DNA of 7,164 nt from GCA-2716945 sp964342835 (lineage in GTDB: Bacteria; Pseudomonadota; Gammaproteobacteria; GCA-002705445; GCA-002716945): assembly GCA_964342835.1 (NCBI GenBank), contig CAYFGJ010000056.1:1-7164 (forward strand), given 5' to 3'. The notes under the pieces were generated by a model. That model had not been told where the DNA came from, did no database searches, and saw only the letters and a list, made by a program, of their open reading frames with translations. Shown piece after piece: positions 6,177-7,164 of the stretch. Position 1 is the first letter of the stretch; each line of letters starts with the position of its first letter. The position numbers and the translations under genes are program-made.

Positions 6177-7164
6177 TCAGTAATTATAAAAAATTAGTAA
6201 AAAGATCACTAAGCTCACGATCATAGTAAAGGCATAATGATATAAATATCCTGTTTGTAAAAATCTAATTTTAAGTGAAAAATTCTTAACTATTCTTGCA
6301 ATACCATTGACTAATGTATGATCAATTATAAGTTTGTCGGCTTTATTCCACATAAAAGTACCTAATTTATTAAAATAATTTGGTATTATATTATTTGATA
6401 AATTATTAAATCCATATTCTGAAAGTAATAAGTTATTTGTAAAAGAAAGTTTTTTGACAACAATATTTAATATTTTTGAATTTTTAAAATATAAAAAATA
6501 TGAAAAAATAATACCTGATACTAATATATAAAAACTAGTAGATGTTAATGAGTGTATTGTAAATATCATTGGATTTACAACCATTGAATCATAGAATAGT
6601 TTTGTTTGAGTAGTATCTATAAGTGATGAATAAAAAAATTGTTGTTTGATTAATGGTTCTAAAAGAAATAGACCTATAAAGATACTTGGTATAACAAGTA
6701 AAACTATAGGCACAATAATAGGATTATTGTGTTCTAGTTCAGATGAGGTAATTTCTTTCTGTTTTCCATAAAATACCTTTATTAATATTTTTAATGTATA
6801 TAGTGTAGTAATAAATATTGAAAAACTAAGTAGATAGTAAGCATATGTATTATTACTATATTTTAATGCTTCAATAATCATATCTTTAGAAAAGAAACCA
6901 GATGTAAGCGGAAAACCGATTAAAGATAAGCTAGCTAATAAAAAAGCACTATATGTAACTGGCAATATATTTTTTAATCCACTTATTTTATTAATATTTT
7001 GCTCATGATGACATTTTAAAATTATAGATCCAGCGCATAAAAATAATAAGGCTTTAAAAAATGCATGTGTCATTAAATGAAAGATTGCTAACGAATAATA
7101 GGATGCACCAAGTGCGGCCATCATGTAACCAAGTTGAGATATAGTTGAATAAGCAATAATTCTT
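6177..7164 (-). CDS. nuoL: NADH-quinone oxidoreductase subunit L, C-terminal part (5' end beyond window)
   Basis: NuoL is the distal antiporter-like proton-pumping subunit of complex I, with a long lateral helix along the membrane arm. The reading frame is open to the window edge and 328 residues are visible; about half the usual 600-650 is missing. The ATG at 7124 is internal: the 13 codons before it read RIIAYSTISQLGY, running into MMAALG, the classic NuoL helix. HAFFKALLFLCAGS follows, with His33 and Lys37 of the visible part corresponding to E. coli H338 and K342. GFPLTSGFFSKDMI holds the Lys-Asp pair (93-94) equivalent to K399-D400. The poorly conserved region from about 200 onward fits the lateral helix, and QTGYLYHYAFTMIV near the end is a typical C-terminal NuoL motif. 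Stop is TGA, one base before nuoM. No frame damage is seen in the visible part. Confidence 0.97.
   Translation of the reverse strand, partial: RIIAYSTISQLGYMMAALGASYYSLAIFHLMTHAFFKALLFLCAGSIILKCHHEQNINKISGLKNILPVTYSAFLLASLSLIGFPLTSGFFSKDMIIEALKYSNNTYAYYLLSFSIFITTLYTLKILIKVFYGKQKEITSSELEHNNPIIVPIVLLVIPSIFIGLFLLEPLIKQQFFYSSLIDTTQTKLFYDSMVVNPMIFTIHSLTSTSFYILVSGIIFSYFLYFKNSKILNIVVKKLSFTNNLLLSEYGFNNLSNNIIPNYFNKLGTFMWNKADKLIIDHTLVNGIARIVKNFSLKIRFLQTGYLYHYAFTMIVSLVIFLLIFYNY

Noticed and set aside
1..7164. CRISPR array, insertion sequence, toxin-antitoxin or defence island
   Set aside because: No regularly spaced repeats, terminal inverted repeats, transposase motifs or accessory genes are visible; the window is filled by core genes with no gap over 100 nt.

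Overview
The window is AT-rich (roughly 30% G+C by eye). Every gene I can support lies on the minus strand, so transcription runs from high to low coordinates. In that order the genes are nuoL (5' part outside the window), nuoM, nuoN, an initiator tRNA-fMet, rimP, nusA and infB (3' part outside the window). Packing is tight: 1 nt between nuoL and nuoM, about 8 nt between nuoM and nuoN, 36 nt between nuoN and the tRNA, 100 nt between the tRNA and rimP, a one-base TAATG overlap between rimP and nusA, and 12 nt between nusA and infB.

The likely host is a proteobacterium, most probably a gammaproteobacterium with a reduced or streamlined AT-rich genome. NusA has the full N-terminal/S1/KH/KH layout plus two C-terminal acidic-type repeats and an end resembling the Ala-Arg...Trp-Phe terminus of gammaproteobacterial NusA. 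The tRNA-fMet-rimP-nusA-infB block matches the E. coli metY operon, there is no ylxR gene between nusA and infB, and the last nuo genes run directly into the block, an arrangement I recall from Legionella, Coxiella and Francisella relatives. I cannot name genus or family. Base composition and abundant poly(A) tracts would suit an intracellular symbiont or a streamlined marine lineage.

The upper half (about 3230-7164) encodes three antiporter-like proton-pumping membrane subunits of NADH:quinone oxidoreductase (complex I). All visible key charged residues are kept, so the host probably respires with a proton-pumping complex I. The lower half (1-3191) encodes the start-of-translation and transcription-elongation toolkit: initiator tRNA, 30S maturation factor RimP, elongation/termination factor NusA and initiation factor IF2.

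I see no clear new biological system here. This is core housekeeping DNA. The points that deserve a second look are: an apparent frameshift in infB exactly at a poly(A) tract in the GTPase G4 motif; an IF2 that lacks the usual first N-terminal domain; an initiator tRNA with a U1-U72 mismatch rather than the C1-A72 of E. coli; a GC-rich hairpin between the tRNA and rimP; and several A8-A9 coding tracts in nusA and infB.
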